A stretch of 64,000 nt of DNA from Sympetrum striolatum (Eukaryota; Arthropoda; Insecta; Odonata; Libellulidae): contig CANPUZ010000063.1 of NCBI GenBank assembly GCA_947579665.1, positions 62,001-126,000 of the forward strand, written 5' to 3'. The translations under genes were made by a program, and so were the position numbers. The notes beneath the pieces are model-generated. The model had not been told where the DNA came from, ran no database searches, and saw only the letters and a list, made by a program, of their open reading frames with translations. Positions 24,291 to 38,600 of this stretch are shown piece after piece (position 1 is the stretch's first letter; each line of letters opens with the position of its first letter).

Positions 24291-27200
24291 TCGATAACAT
24301 AAGGAAAATCAAGGGAAAAAAGTTGATAAAAATTGATATTTCGCTAAAATTATTCAATTTTCTTGCTTTTATTGGTCAAATCTCGATAAAATAAGGAAAA
24401 TTAAGGGAAAAAAACAGGAAATAAATTGAAATTTCGCTAAAATTATTCGTTTTTCTTGCTTTTTTCGGTCAAATCTCGATAAAATAAGGCAAATTTAGGG
24501 AAAAAAGAGGATAAAAATTGATATTTCGCTAAAATTATTCGTTTTTCTTGCTTTTTTCGGTCAAATCTCGATAAAATAAGGAAAATTAGGGGAAAAAAAG
24601 AGGAAAAAAATTGAAATTTCGCTAAAATTATTCGTTTTTCTTGCTTTTTTCGGTCAAATCTCGATAAAATAAGGAAAATTACGGGAAAAAAAGAGGAAAA
24701 AAATTGAAATTGCGCTAAAATTATTCGTCTTTCTTGCTTTTTTCGGTCAAATCTCGATAAAATAAGGAAAATTAAGGGAAAAAAAGAGGAAAAAAATTGA
24801 AATTTCGCTAATGTTTTTCGTTTTTCTTGCTTTTTTCGGTCAAATCTCGATAAAATAAGGAAAATCAAGGGAAAAAAGATGATAAAAATTGATATTTCGC
24901 TAAAATTATTCGTTTTTTTTGCTTTAATTGGTAAATCTTAATAAAATAAGGAAAATTAAGGGAAAAAAACAGGAAAAAATTGAAATTTCAATAAAATTAT
25001 TCGTTTTTCTTGCTTTTTTCGGTCAAATCTCGATAAAATAAGGAAAATTAAGGGAAAAAAGAGGATAAAAATTGATATTTCGCTAAAATTATTCGTTTTT
25101 GTTGCTTTTTTCGGTCAACTATCGATTAAATAAGGAAAATTAGGGGAAAAAAAGAGGAAAAAAATTGAAATTGCGCTAAAATTGTTCGTCTTTCTTGCTT
25201 TTTTCGGTCAAATCTCGATAAAATAAGGAAAATTAAGGGAAACAAAGAGGAAAAAATTGAAATTTCGCTAAAGTTTTTCGTTTTTCTTGCTTTTTTCGGT
25301 CAAATCTCGATAAAATAAGGAAAATCAAGGGAAAAAAATTGATAAAAATTGATATTTCGCTAAAATTATTCGTTTTTTTTGCTTTAATTGGTAAATCTTA
25401 ATAAAATAAGGAAAATTAAGGGAAAAAAACAGGAAAAAAATTGAAATTTCAATAAAATTATTCGTTTTTCTTGCTTTTTTCGGTCAAATCTCGATAAAAT
25501 AAGGAAAATCAAGGGAAAAAAGATGATAAAAATTGATATTTCGCTAAAATTTTTCGTTTTTCTAGCTTTTTTCGGTCAAATCTCGATAAAATAAGGAAAA
25601 TTAAGGGAAAAAAAGAAGAAAAAATTTAAATTTCGCTATAATTATTCGTTTTTCTTGCTTTTTTCGGTCAAATCTCGATAAAATAAGGAAAATTAAGGGA
25701 AAAAAAGGGGAAAAAAATTGAAATTTCAATAAAATTATTCGTTTTTCTTGCTTTTTTCGGTCAAATCTCCATAAAATAAGGAAAATTAAGGGAAAAAAAG
25801 GGATAAAAATTGATATTTCGCTAAAATTATTCGTTTTTTTTGCTTTAATTGGTAAATCTTAATAAAATAAGGAAAATTAAGGGAAAAAAACAGGAAAAAA
25901 ATTGAAATTTTGCTAAAGTTATTCGTTTTTCTTGCTTTTTTCGGTCAAATCTCGATAAAATAAGGAAAATTAAGGGAAAAAAAGAGGATAAAAATTGATA
26001 TTTCGACAAAAATTATTCGTTTTCTTGCTTTTTTCGGTCAAATCTCGATAAAATAAGGAAAATCAAGGGAAAAAAGATGATAAAAATTGATATTTCGCTA
26101 AAATTATTCGTTTTTTTTGCTTTAATTGGTAAATCTTAATAAAATAAGGAAAATTAAGGGAAAAAAGAGGATAAAAATTGAAATTTCAATAAAATTATTC
26201 GTTTTTCTTGCTTTTTTCGGTCAAATCTCTATAAAATAAGGAAAATTAAGGGAAAAAAGAGGATAAAAATTGATATTTCGCTAAAATTATTCGTTTTTCT
26301 TGCTTCTTTCGGTCAACTATCGATTAAATAAGGAAAATTAGGGGAAAAAAAGAAGAAAAAAATTGAAATTTCGCTAAAATTATTCGTTTTTCTTGCTTTT
26401 TTCGGTCAAATCTCGATAAAATAAGGAAAATTAAGGGAAAAAAAGTGGAAAAAAATTGAAATTTCGCTAAAATTATTCGTTTTTCTCGCTTTTTTCGGTC
26501 AAATCACGATAAAATAAGGAAAATTAAGTGATAAAAATTGAAATTTCGATAAAATTATTCGTTTTTCTTGCTTTTTTCGGTCAAATCTCGATAAAATAAG
26601 GAAAATTAAGGGAAAAAAAGAGGAAAAATATTGAAATTTCGCTAATATTATTCGTTTTACTTGCTTTTTTCGGCCAAATCTCGATAAAATAAGGAAAATT
26701 AAGGGAAAAAAAGAGGAAAAAAATTGAAATTTCGCTAAAATTATTCGTCTTTCTTGCTTTTTTCGGTCAAATCTCGATAAAATAAGGAAAATTAAGGGAA
26801 AAAAAGAGGAAAAAAATTGAAATTTCGCTAAAGTTATTCGTTTTTCTTTGTTTTTTTCGGTCAAATCTCGATAAAATAAGGAAAATTAAGGGAAAAAAAG
26901 AGGATAAAAATTGATATTTCGCTAAAATTATTCGTTTTTCTTGCTTTTTTCGGTCAAATCTCGATAACATAAGGAAAATCAAGGGAAAAAAGATGATAAA
27001 AATTGATATTTCGCTAAAATTATTCGTTTTTCTTGCTTTTATTGGTCAAATCTCGATAAAATAAGGAAAATTAAGGGAAAAAAAACAGGAAAAAATTGAA
27101 ATTTCGCTAAAATTATTCGTTTTTCTTGCTTTTTTCGGTCAAATCTCGATAAAATAAAGAAAAATTAAGGGAAAAAAGAGGATAAAAATTGATATTTCGC

Positions 27201-28075
27201 TAAAATTATTTGTTTTTCTTGCTTTTTTCGGTCAAATATCGATAAAATAAGGAAAATTAGGGGAAAAAAATAGGAAAAAAATTGAAATTTCGCTAAAATT
27301 ATTCGTTTTTCTTGCTTTTTTCGGTCAAATCTCGATAAAATAAGGAAAATTACGGGAAAAAAAGAGGAAAAAAATTGAAATTGCGCTAAAATAATTCGTC
27401 TTTTTTGCTTTTTTCGGTCAAATCTCGATAAAATAAGGAAAATTAAGGGAAAAAAAAGAGGAAAAAAATTGAAATTTCGCTAAAGTTTTTCGTTTTTCTT
27501 TGTTTTTTTCGGTCAAATCTCGATAAAATAAGGAAAATTAAGGGAAAAAAAGAGGATAAAAATTGATATTTCGCTAAAATTATTCGTTTTTCTTGCTTTT
27601 TTCGGTCAAATCTCGATAACATAAGGAAAATCAAGGGAAAAAAGATGATAAAAATTGATATTTCGCTAAAATTATTCGTTTTTCTTGCTTTTATTGGTCA
27701 AATCTCGAAAAAATAAGGAAAATTAAGGGAAAAAAACAGGAAAAAAATTGAAATTTCGCTAAAATTATTCGTTTTTCTTGCTTTTTTCGGTCAAATCTCG
27801 ATAAAATTAGGAAAATTAAGGGAAAAAAGAGGATAAAAAATGATATTTCGCTAAAATTATTCGTTTTTCTTGCTTTTTTCGGTCAAATATCGATAAAATA
27901 AGGAAAATTAGGGGAAAAAAAGAGGAAAAAAATTGAAATTTCGCTAAAATTTTTCGTTTTTCTTGCTTTTTTCGGTCAAATCTCGATAAAATAAGGAAAA
28001 TTACGGGAAAAAAAGAGGAAAAAAATTGAAATTTCGCTAAAGTTATTCGTTTTTCTTGCTTTTTTCGGTCAAATC
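24291..28075. repeat. 3.7-kb higher-order unit C, copy 2
   Basis: Tandem copy of unit C that retains the monomer absent from copy 1 (about 26,710-26,800). Other differences are mostly single bases in A/T runs, such as the T run before GCTTTAATTGG (nine in copy 1 near 21,217, eight here). Similarity to copy 1 ends at about 28,075, where copy 1 continues with CGATAACATAAGG and this copy with CGATAAAATAAGG and AAAACAGAGG. Confidence 0.88.
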
Positions 28076-29600
28076 TCGATAAAATAAGGAAAATTAAGGG
28101 GAAAACAGAGGATAAAAATTGATATTTCGACAAAAATTATCGTTTTTCTTGCTTTTTTCGGTCAAATCTCGATAAAATAAGGAAAATCAAGGGAAAAAAG
28201 ATGATAAAAATTGATATTTCGCTAAAATTATTCGTTTTTTTGCTTTAATTGGTAAATCTTAATAAAATAAGGAAAAATTAAGGGAAAAAAACAGGAAAAA
28301 AATTGAAATTTCAATAAAATTATTCGTTTTTCTTGCTTTTTTCGGTCAAATCTCGATAACATAAGGGAAATCAAGGGAAAAAAGATGATAAAATTGATAT
28401 TTCGCTAAAATTATCGTTTTTCTTGCTTTTATTGGTCAAATCTCGATAAAATAAGGAAAATTAAGGGAAAAAAACAGGAAAAAAATTGAAATTTCGCTAA
28501 AATTATTCGTTTTTCTTGCTTTTTTAGGTCAAATCTCGATAAAATAAGGAAAATTAAGGGAAAAAAGAGGATAAAAATTGATATTTCGCTAAAATTATTC
28601 GTTTTTCTTGCTTTTTTCGGTCAAATATCGATAAAATAAGGAAAATTAGGGGAAAAAAGAGGAAAAAAATTGAAATTTCGCTAAATATATTCGTTTTTAT
28701 TGCTTTTTTCGGTCAAATCTCGATAAAATAAGGAAAATTACGGGAAAAAAAGAGGAAAAAAATTGAAATTTCGCTAAAGTTATTCGTTTTTCTTGCTTTT
28801 TTCGGTTAAATCTCGATAAAATAAGGAAAATTAAGGGAAAAAAAGAGGATTAAAATTGATATTTCGCTAAAATTATTCGTTTTTCTTGCTTTTTTCGGTC
28901 AAATCTCGATAAAATAAGGAAAATCAAAGGAAAAAAAGTGGAAAAAAATTGAAATTTCGCTAAAATTATTCGTTTTTCTTGCATTTTTAGGTCAAATCTC
29001 ATTAAAATAAGGAAAATTAAGGGATAAAAATTGAAATTTCGATAAAATTATTCGTTTTTCTTGCTTTTTTCGGTCAAATCTCGATAAAATAAGGAAAATT
29101 AAGGGAAAAAAAGAGGAAAAATATTGAAATTTCGCTAATATTATTCGTTTTACTTGCTTTTTTCGGCCAAATCTCGATAAAATAAGGAAAATTAAGGGAA
29201 AAAAATAGGAAAAAAATTGAAATTGCGCTAAAATTATTCGTCTTTCTTGCTTTTTTCGGTCAAATCTCGATAAAATAAGGAACATTAAGGGAAAAAAAGA
29301 GGAAAAAAATTGAAATTTCGCTAAAGTTTTTCGTTTTTCTTTGTTTTTTTCGGTCAAATCTCGATAAAATAAGGAAAATTAAGGGAAAAAAAGAGGATAA
29401 AAATTGATATTTCGCTAAAATTATTCGTTTTTCTTGCTTTTTTCGGTCAAATCTCGATAACATAAGGAAAATCAAGGGAAAAAAGATGATAAAAATTGAT
29501 ATTTCGCTAAAATTATTCGTTTTTCTTGCTTTTATTGGACAAATCTCGATAAAATAAGGAAAGTTAAGGGAAAGAAACAAGAAAAAAATTGAAATTTCGC
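28076..29600. repeat. Transitional satellite segment between unit C and the ~10-kb block
   Basis: Satellite only. It uses the same monomer subtypes as its neighbours (CTTTAATTGGTAAATC, CTTTTATTGG with AACAGG, CATTTTTAGGTC, the 82-bp short monomer near 29,022, TTACTTGC/GGCC), but I could not assign it to a single higher-order unit. No gene or RNA is visible. Confidence 0.7.
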
Positions 29601-32600
29601 TAAAATTATTCGTTTCTCTTGCTTTTTTCGGTCAAATCTCGATAAAATAAGGAAAATTAAGGGAATAAAGAGGATAAAAATTGATATTTCGCTAAAATTA
29701 TTCGTTTTTCTTGCTTTTTTCGGTCATATATCGATAAAATAAGGAAAATTAGGGGAAAAAAAGAGGAAAAAAATTGAAATTTCGCTAAAATTATTCGTTT
29801 TTCTTGCTTTTTTTGGTCAAATCTCGATAAAATAAGGAAAATCAAGGGAAAAAAGATGATAAAAATTGATATTTCGCTAAAATTATTCGTTTTTCTTAAT
29901 TTATTCGGTCAAATCTCGATAACATAAGGAAAATCAAGGGAAAAAAGATGATAAAAATTGATATTTCGCTAAAATTATTCGTTTTTCTTGCTTTTATTGG
30001 TCAAATCTCGATATAATAAGGAAAATTAAGGGAAAAAAACAGGAAAAAAATTGAAATTTCGCTAAAATTATTCGTTTTTCTTGCTTTTTTCGGTCAAATC
30101 TCGATAAAATAAGGAAAATTAAGGGAAAAAAGAGGATAAAAATTGATATTTCGCTAAAATTATTCGTTTTTCTTGCTTTTTTCGGTCAAATATCGATAAA
30201 ATAAGGAAAATTAGGGGAAAAAAAGAGGAAAAAAATTGAAATTTCGCTAAAATTATTCGTTTTTCTTGCTTTTTTCGGTCAAATCTCGATAAAATAAGGA
30301 AAATTACGGGAAAAAAAGAGGAAAAAAAAAGAAATTTCGCTTAAGTTATTCGTTTTTCTTGCTTTTTTCGGTCAAATCTCGATAAAATAAGGAAAATTAA
30401 GGGAAAAAAAGAGGATAAAAATTGATATTTCGCTAAAATTATTCGTTTTTCTTGCTTTTTTCGGTCAAATCTCGATAAAATAAGGAAAATCAAGGGAAAA
30501 GAGATGATAAAAATTGAAATTTCGATAAAATTATTCGTTTTTCTTGCTTTTTTCGGTCAAATCTCGATAAAATGAGGAAAATTACGGGAAAAAAAGAGGA
30601 TAAAATTGAAATTTCGCTAAAATTATTCGTTTTACTTGCTTTTTTCGGCCAAATCTCGATAAAATAAGGAAAATTAAGGGAAAAAAAGAGGAAAAAAATT
30701 GAAATTTCGCTAAAATTATTCGTTTTTCTTGCTTTTTTCGGTCAAATCTCGATAAAATAAGGAAAATTAAGGGAAAAAAAGGGGAAAAAAATTGAAATTT
30801 CGCTATAGTTATTCGTTTTTCTTGCATTTTTCGGTCAAATCTCAAAAAAATAAGGAAAATTAAGGGAAAAAAAGATGATAAAAATTGATATTTCGCTAAA
30901 ATTATTCGTTTTTTTTGCTTTAATTGGTAAATCTTAATAAAATAAGGAAAATTATGGGAAAAAACAGGAAAAAATTGAAATTTCAATAAAATTATTCGTT
31001 TTTCTTGCTTTTTTCGGTCAAATCTCGATAAAAAAAGGAAAATTAAGGGAAAAAAGAGGATAAAAATTGATATTTCGCTAAAATTATTCGTTTTTCTTGC
31101 TTTTTTCGGTCAACTATCGATTAAATAAGGAAAATTAGGGGAAAAAAAGAGGAAAAAAATTGAAATTTCGCTAAAATTATTCGTTTTTCTTGCTTTTTTT
31201 GGTCAAATCTCGATAAAATAAGGAAAATTAAGGGAAAAAAAGAGGATAAAAATTGAAATTTCGATAAAATTATTCGTTTTTCTTGCTTTTTTCGGACAAA
31301 TCTCGATAAAAGAAGGAAAATTAAGGGATAAAAAGAAGAAAAAATTTAAATTTCGCTATAATTATTCGTTTTCCTGCTTTTTTCGGTTAAATCTCGATAA
31401 AATAAGGAAAATTAAGGGAAAAAAAGAGGATAAAAATTGAAATTTCGCTAAAATTATTCGTTTTACTTGCTTTTTTCGGCCAAATCTCGATAAAATAAGG
31501 AAAATTAAGGGAAAAAAAGAGGAAAAAAATTGAAATTTCGCTAAAAATATTCGTTTTTCTTGCTTTTTTCGGTCAAATCTCGATAAAATAAGGTAAATCA
31601 AGGGAAAAAAGATGAAAAAAATTGATATTTCGCTAAAATTATTCGTTTTTCTTGCTTTTTTCGGTCAAATCTCGATAAAGTAAGGAAAATTAAGGGAAAA
31701 AAAGAGGATAAAAATTTAAATTTCGCTAAAATTATTCGTTTTTCTTGCTTTTTTCGGTCAAATCTCGATAAAATAAGGAAAATTAAGGGAAAAAAGAGGA
31801 TTAAAATTGATATTTCGCAAAAATTATTCGTTTTTCTTGCTTTTTTCGGTCAAATCTCGATAAAATAAGGAAAATCAAGGGAAAAAAAGTGGAAAAAAAT
31901 TGAAATTTCGCTAAAATTATTCGTTTTTCTTGCTTTTTTCGGTCAAATCTCGATAAAATAAGGAAAATTAAGGGAAAAAAAGAGGAAAAAAATTTAAATT
32001 TCGCTAAAATTATTCGTTTTTCTTGCTTTTTTCGGTCAAATCTCGATAAAATAAGGAAAATTAAGGGAAAAAAGATGATAAAAATTGATATTTCGCTAAA
32101 ATTATTCGTTTTTTTGCTTTAATTGGTAAATCCTAATAAAATAAGGAAAATTAAGGGAAAAAAACAGGAAAAAAATTGAAATTTCAATAAAATTATTCGT
32201 TTTTCTTAATTTTTTTGGTCAAATCTCGATAACATAAGGAAAATCAAGGGAAAAAAGATGATAAAAATTGATATTTCGCTAAAATTATTCGTTTTTCTTG
32301 CTTTTATTGGTCAAATCTCGATATAATAAGGAAAATTAAGGGAAAAAAACAGGAAAAAAATTGAAATTTCGCTAAAATTATTCGTTTTTCTTGCTTTTTT
32401 CGGTCAAATCTCGATAAAATAAGGAAAATTAAGGGAAAGAAGAGGATAAAAATTGATATTTCGCTAAAATTATTCGTTTTTCTTGCTTTTTTCGGTCAAA
32501 TATCGATAAAATAAGGAAAATTAGGGGAAAAAAAGAGGAAAAAAATTGAAATTTCGCTAAAATTATTCGTTTTTCTTGCTTTTTTCGGTCAAATCTCGAT

Positions 32601-35600
32601 AAAATAAGGAAAATTACGGGAAAAAAAGAGGAAAAAAAAAAAATTTCGCTAAAGTTATTCGTTTTTCTTGCTTTTTTCGGTCAAATCTCGATAAAATAAG
32701 GAAAATTAAGGGAAAAAAAGAGGATAAAAATTGATATTTCGCTAAAATTATTCGTTTTTCTTGCTTTTTTCGGTCAAATCTCGATAAAATAAGGAAAATC
32801 AAGGGAAAAGAGATGATAAAAATTGAAATTTCGATAAAATTATTCGTTTTTCTTGCTTTTTTCGGTCAAATCTCGATAAAATAAGGAAAATTACGGGAAA
32901 AAAAGAGGATTAAAATTGATATTTCGCTAAAATTATTCGTTTTTCTTGCTTTTTTCGGTCAAATCTCGATAAAATAAGGAAAATCAAGGGAAAAAAGTGG
33001 AAAAAAATTGAAATTTCGCTAAAATTATTCGTTTTTCTTGCTTTTTTCGGTCAAATCTCGATAAAATAAGGAAAATTAAAGGAAAAAAAGAGGAAAAAAA
33101 TTGAAATTTCGCTAAAATTATTCGTTTTTCTTGCTTTTTTCGGTCAAATCTCGATAAAATAAGGAAAATTAAGGGAAAAAAGAGGATTAAAATTGATATT
33201 TCGCTAAAATTATTCGTTTTTCTTGCTTTTTTCGGTCAAATCTCGATAAAATAAGGAAAATTAAGGGAAAAAAAGAGGAAAAAAATTGAAATTGCGCTAA
33301 AATTATTCGTCTTTCTTGCTTTTTTCGGTCAAATCTCGATAAAATAAGGAAAATTAAGGGAAAAAAAGAGGAAAAAAATTGAAATTTCGCTAAAGTTTTT
33401 CGTTTTTCTTTGTTTTTTTCGGTCAAATCTAGATAAAATAAGGAAAATTAAGGGAAAAAAGAGGATAAAAATTGATATTTCGCTAAAATTATTCGTTTTT
33501 CTTGCTTTTTTCGGTCAAATCTGGATAACATAAGGAAAATCAAGGGAAAAAAGATGATAAAAATTGATATTTCGCTAAAATTATTCGTTTTTCTTGCTTT
33601 TATTGGACAAATCTCGATAAAATAAGGAAAATTAAGGGAAAAAAACAGGAAAAAAATTGAAATTTCGCTAAAATTATTCGTTTTTCTTGCTTTTTTCGGT
33701 CAAATCTCGATGAAATAAGGAAAATTAAGGGAGAAAAGAGGATAAAAATTGATATTTCGCTAAAATTATTCGTTTTTCTTGCTTTTTTCGGTCAAATCTC
33801 GATAACATAAGGAAAATCAAGGGAAAAAAGATGATAAAAATTGAAATTTCGCTAAAATTAATCGTTTTTCATGCTTTTATTGGACAAATCTCGATAAAAT
33901 AAGGAAAATTAAGGGAAAAAAACAGGAAAAAATTTGAAATTTCGTTAAAATTATTTGTTTTTCTTGCTTTTTTCGGTCAAATCTCGATAAAATAAGGAAA
34001 ATTAAGGGAAAAAAGAGGATAAAAATTGATATTTCGCTAAAATTATTCGTTTTTCTTGCTTTTTTCGGTCAAATATCGATAAAATAAGAAAAATTAGGGG
34101 AAAAAAAGAGGAAAAAAATTGAAATTTCGCTAAAATTATTCGTTTTTCTTGCTTTTTTCGGTCAAATCTCGATAAAATAAGGAAAATTACGGTAAAAAAA
34201 GAGGAAAAAAATTGAAATTTCGCTAATGTTATTCGTTTTTCTTGCTTTTTTCGGTCAAATCTCGATAAAATAAGGAAAATTAAGGGAAAAAAAGAGGATA
34301 AAAATTTATATTTCGCTAAAATTATTCGTTTTTCTTGCTTTTTTCGGTCAAATCTCGATAAAATAAGGAAAATCAAGGGAAAAGAGACGATAAAAATTGA
34401 AATTTCGATAAAATTATTCGTTTTTCTTGCTTTTTTCGGTCAAATCTCGATAAAATAAGGAAAATTACGGGTAAAAAAGAGGATTAAAATTGATATTTCG
34501 CTAAAATTATTCGTTTTTTTTGCTTTTTTCGGTAATATCACGATAAAATAAGGAAAATCAAGGGAAAAAAAGTGGAAAAAAATTGAAATTTCGCTAAAAT
34601 TATTCGTTTTTCTTGCTTTTTTCGGTCAAATCTCGATAAAATAAGGAAAATTAAGGGAAAAAAAGAGGAAAAAAATTTAAATTTTGCTAAAATTATTCGT
34701 TTTTCTTGCTTTTTTCGGTCAAACCTCGATAAAATAAGGAAAATTAAGGGAAAAAAGAGGATTAAAATTGATATTTCGCTAAAATTATTCGTTTTTCTTG
34801 CTTTTTTCGGTCAAATCTCGATAAAATAAGGAAAATTAAGGGAAAAAAGAGGATGAAAATTGATATATCGCTAAAATTATTCGTTTTTCTTGCTTTTTTC
34901 GGTCAAATCTCGATAAAATAAGGAAAATCAAGGGAAAAGAGATGATAAAAATTGAAATTTCGATAAAATTATTCGTTTTTCTTGCTTTTTTCGGTCAAAT
35001 CTCGATAAAATAAGGAAAATTACGGGAAAAAAAGAGGATTAAAATTGATATTTCGCTAAAATTATTCGTTTTTCTTGCTTTTTTCGGTCAAATCTCGATA
35101 AAATAAGGAAAATTAAGGGAAAAAAGAGGATAAAAATTGATATATCGCTAAAATTATTCGTTTTTCTTGCTTTTTTCGGTCAAATCTCGATAAAATAAGG
35201 AAAATTACGGGAAAAAAAGAGGAAAAAAAAAAAATTTCGCTAAAGTTATTCGTTTTTCTTGCTTTTTTCGGTCAAATCTCGATTAAATAAGGAAAATTAA
35301 GGGAAAAAAAGAGGATAAAAATTGATATTTCGCTAAAATTATTCGTTTTTCTTGCTTTTTTCGGTCAAATCTCGATAAAATAAGGAAAATCAAGGGAAAA
35401 GAGATGATAAAAATTGAAATTTCGATAAAATTATTCGTTTTTCTTGCTTTTTTCGGTCAAATCTCGATAAAATAAGGAAAATTACGGGAAAAAAAGAGGA
35501 TTAAAATTGATATTTCGCTAAAATTATTCGTTTTTCTTGCTTTTTTCGGTCAAATCTCGATAAAATAAGGAAAATCAAGGGAAAAAAGTGGAAAAAAATT

Positions 35601-38600
35601 GAAATTTCGCTAAAATTATTCGTTTTTCTTCCTTTTTCGGTCAAATCTCGATAAAATAAGGAAAATTAAGGGAAAAAAAGAGGAAAAAAATTGAAATTTC
35701 GCTAAAATTATTCGTTTTTCTTGCTTTTTTCGGTCAAATCTCGATAAAATAAGGAAAATTAAGGGAAAAAAGAGGATTAAAATTGATATTTCGCTAAAAT
35801 TATTCGTTTTTCTTGCTTTTTTCGGTCAAATCTCTTAAAAATAAGGAAAATTAAGGGAAAAAAGTGGAAAAAAATTGAAATTTCGCTAAAATTATTCGTT
35901 TTTCTTGCTTTTTTCGGTCAAATCTCGATAAAATAAGGAAAATTAAGGGATAAAAATTGAAATTTCGATAAAATTATTCGTTTTTCTTGCTTTTTTCGGT
36001 CAAATCTCGATAAAATAAGGAAAATTAAGGGAAAAAAGAAGAAAAATATTGAAATTTCGCTAATATTATTCGTTTTACTTGCTTTTTTCGGCCAAATCTC
36101 GATAAAATAAGGAAAATTAAGGGAAAAAAAGAGGAAAAAATTGAAATTGCGCTAAAATTATTCGTCTTTCTTGCTTTTTTCGGTCAAATCTCGATAAAAT
36201 AAGGAAAATTAAGGGAAAAAAAGAGGAAAAAAATTGAAATTTCGCTAAAGTTTTTCGTTTTTCTTTGTTTTTTTCGGTCAAATCTCGATAAAATAAGGAA
36301 AATTAAGGGAAAAAAGAGGATAAAAATTGATATTTCGCTAAAATTATTCGTTTTTCTTGCTTTTTTCGGTCAAATCTGGATAACATAAGGAAAATCAAGG
36401 GAAAAAAGATGATAAAAATTGATATTTCGCTAAAATTATTCGTTTTTCTTGCTTTTATTGGATAAATCTCGATAAAATAAGGAAAATTAAGGGAAAAAAA
36501 CAGGAAAAAAATTGAAATTTCGCTAAAATTATTCGTTTTTCTTGCTTTTTTCGGTCAAATCTCGATGAAATAAGGAAAATTAAGGGAGAAAAGAGGATAA
36601 AAATTGATATTTCGCTAAAATTATTCGTTTTTCTTGCTTTTTTCGGTCAAATCTCGATAACATAAGGAAAATCAAGGGAAAAAAGATGATAAAAATTGAT
36701 ATTTCGCTAAAATTATTCGTTTTTCATGCTTTTATTGGACAAATCTCGATAAAATAAGGAAAATTAAGGGAAAAAAACAGGAAAAAATTTGAAATTTCGC
36801 TAAAATTATTCGTTTTTCTTGCTTTTTTCGGTCAAATCTCGATAAAATAAGGAAAATTAAGGGAAAAAAGAGGATAAAAATTGATATTTCGCTAAAATTA
36901 TTCGTTTTTCTTGCTTTTTTCGGTCAAATATCGATAAAATAAGAAAAATTAGGGGAAAAAAAGAGGAAAAAAATTGAAATTTCGCTAAAATTATTCGTTT
37001 TTCTTGCTTTTTTCGGTCAAATCTCGATAAAATAAGGAAAATTACGGTAAAAAAAGAGGAAAAAAATTGAAATTTCGCTAAAGTTATTCGTTTTTCTTGC
37101 TTTTTTCGGTCAAATCTCGATAAAATAAGGTAAATTAAGGGAAAAAAAGAGGATAAAAATTTATATTTCGCTAAAATTATTCGTTTTTCTTGCTTTTTTC
37201 GGTCAAATCTCGATAAAATAAGGAAAATCAAGGGAAAAGAGATGATAAAAATTGAAATTTCGATAAAATTATTCGTTTTTCTTGCTTTTTTCGGTCAAAT
37301 CTCGATAAAATAAGGAAAATTACGGGTAAAAAAGAGGATTAAAATTGATATTTCGCTAAAATTATTCGTTTTCTTGCTTTTTTCGGTAATATCTCGATAA
37401 AATAAGGAAAATCAAGGGAAAAAAAGTGGAAAAAAATTGAAATTTCGCTAAAATTATTCGTTTTTCTTGCTTTTTTCGGTCAAATCTCGATAAAATAAGG
37501 AAAATTAAGGGAAAAAAAGAGTAAAACATTTAAATTTCGCTAAAATTATTCGTTTTTCTTGCTTTTTTCGGTCAAATCTCGATAAAATAAGGAAAATTAA
37601 GGGAAAAAAGAGGATTAAAATTGATATTTCGGTAAAATTATTCGTTTTTCTTGCTTTTTTTGGTCAAATCTCGATAAAATAAGGAAAATTAAGGGAAAAA
37701 AAGTGGAAAAAATTGAAATTTCGCTAAAATTATTCGTTTTTCTTGCTTTTTTCGGTCGAATCTCGATAAAATAAGGAAAATTAAGGGATAAAAATTGAAA
37801 TTTCGATAAAATTATTCGTTTTTCTTGCTTTTTTCGGTCAAATCTCGATAAAATAAGGAAAGTTAAGGGAAAAAAAGAGGAAAAATATTGGAATTTTCGC
37901 TAATATTATTCGTTTATCTTGCTTTTTTCGGCCAAATCTCGATAAAATAAGGAAAATTAAGGGAAAAAAAGAGGAAAAAAATTGAAATTGCGCTAAAATT
38001 ATTTGTCTTTCTTGCTTTTTTCTGTCAAATCTATATAAAATAAGGAAAATTAAGGGAAAAAAAGAGGAAAAAAATTGAAATTTCGCTAAAGTTTTTCGTT
38101 TTTCTTTGTTTTTTTCGGTCAAATCTCGATAAAATAAGGAAAATTAAGGGAAAAAAAGAGGATAAAAATTGATATTTCGCTAAAATTATTCGTTTTTCTT
38201 GCTTTTTTCGGTCAAATCTCGATAACATAAGGAAAAACAAGGGAAAAAAGATGATAAAAATTGATATTTCGCTAAAACTATTCGTTTTTCTTGCTTTTAT
38301 TGGACAAATCTCGATAAAATAAGGAAAATTAAGGGAAAAAAACAGGAAAAAAATTGAAATTTCGCTAAAATTATTCGTTTTTCTTGCTTTTTTCGGTCAA
38401 ATCTCGATAAAATAAGGAAAATTAAGGGAAAAAAGAGGATAAAAATTGATATTTCGCTAAAATTATTCGTTTTTCTTGCTTTTTTTGGTCAAATATCGAT
38501 AAAATAAGGAAAATTAGGGGAAAAAAAGAGGAAAAAAATTGAAATTTCGGTAAAATTATTCGTTTTTCTTGCTTTTTTCGGTCAAATCTCGATAAAATAA

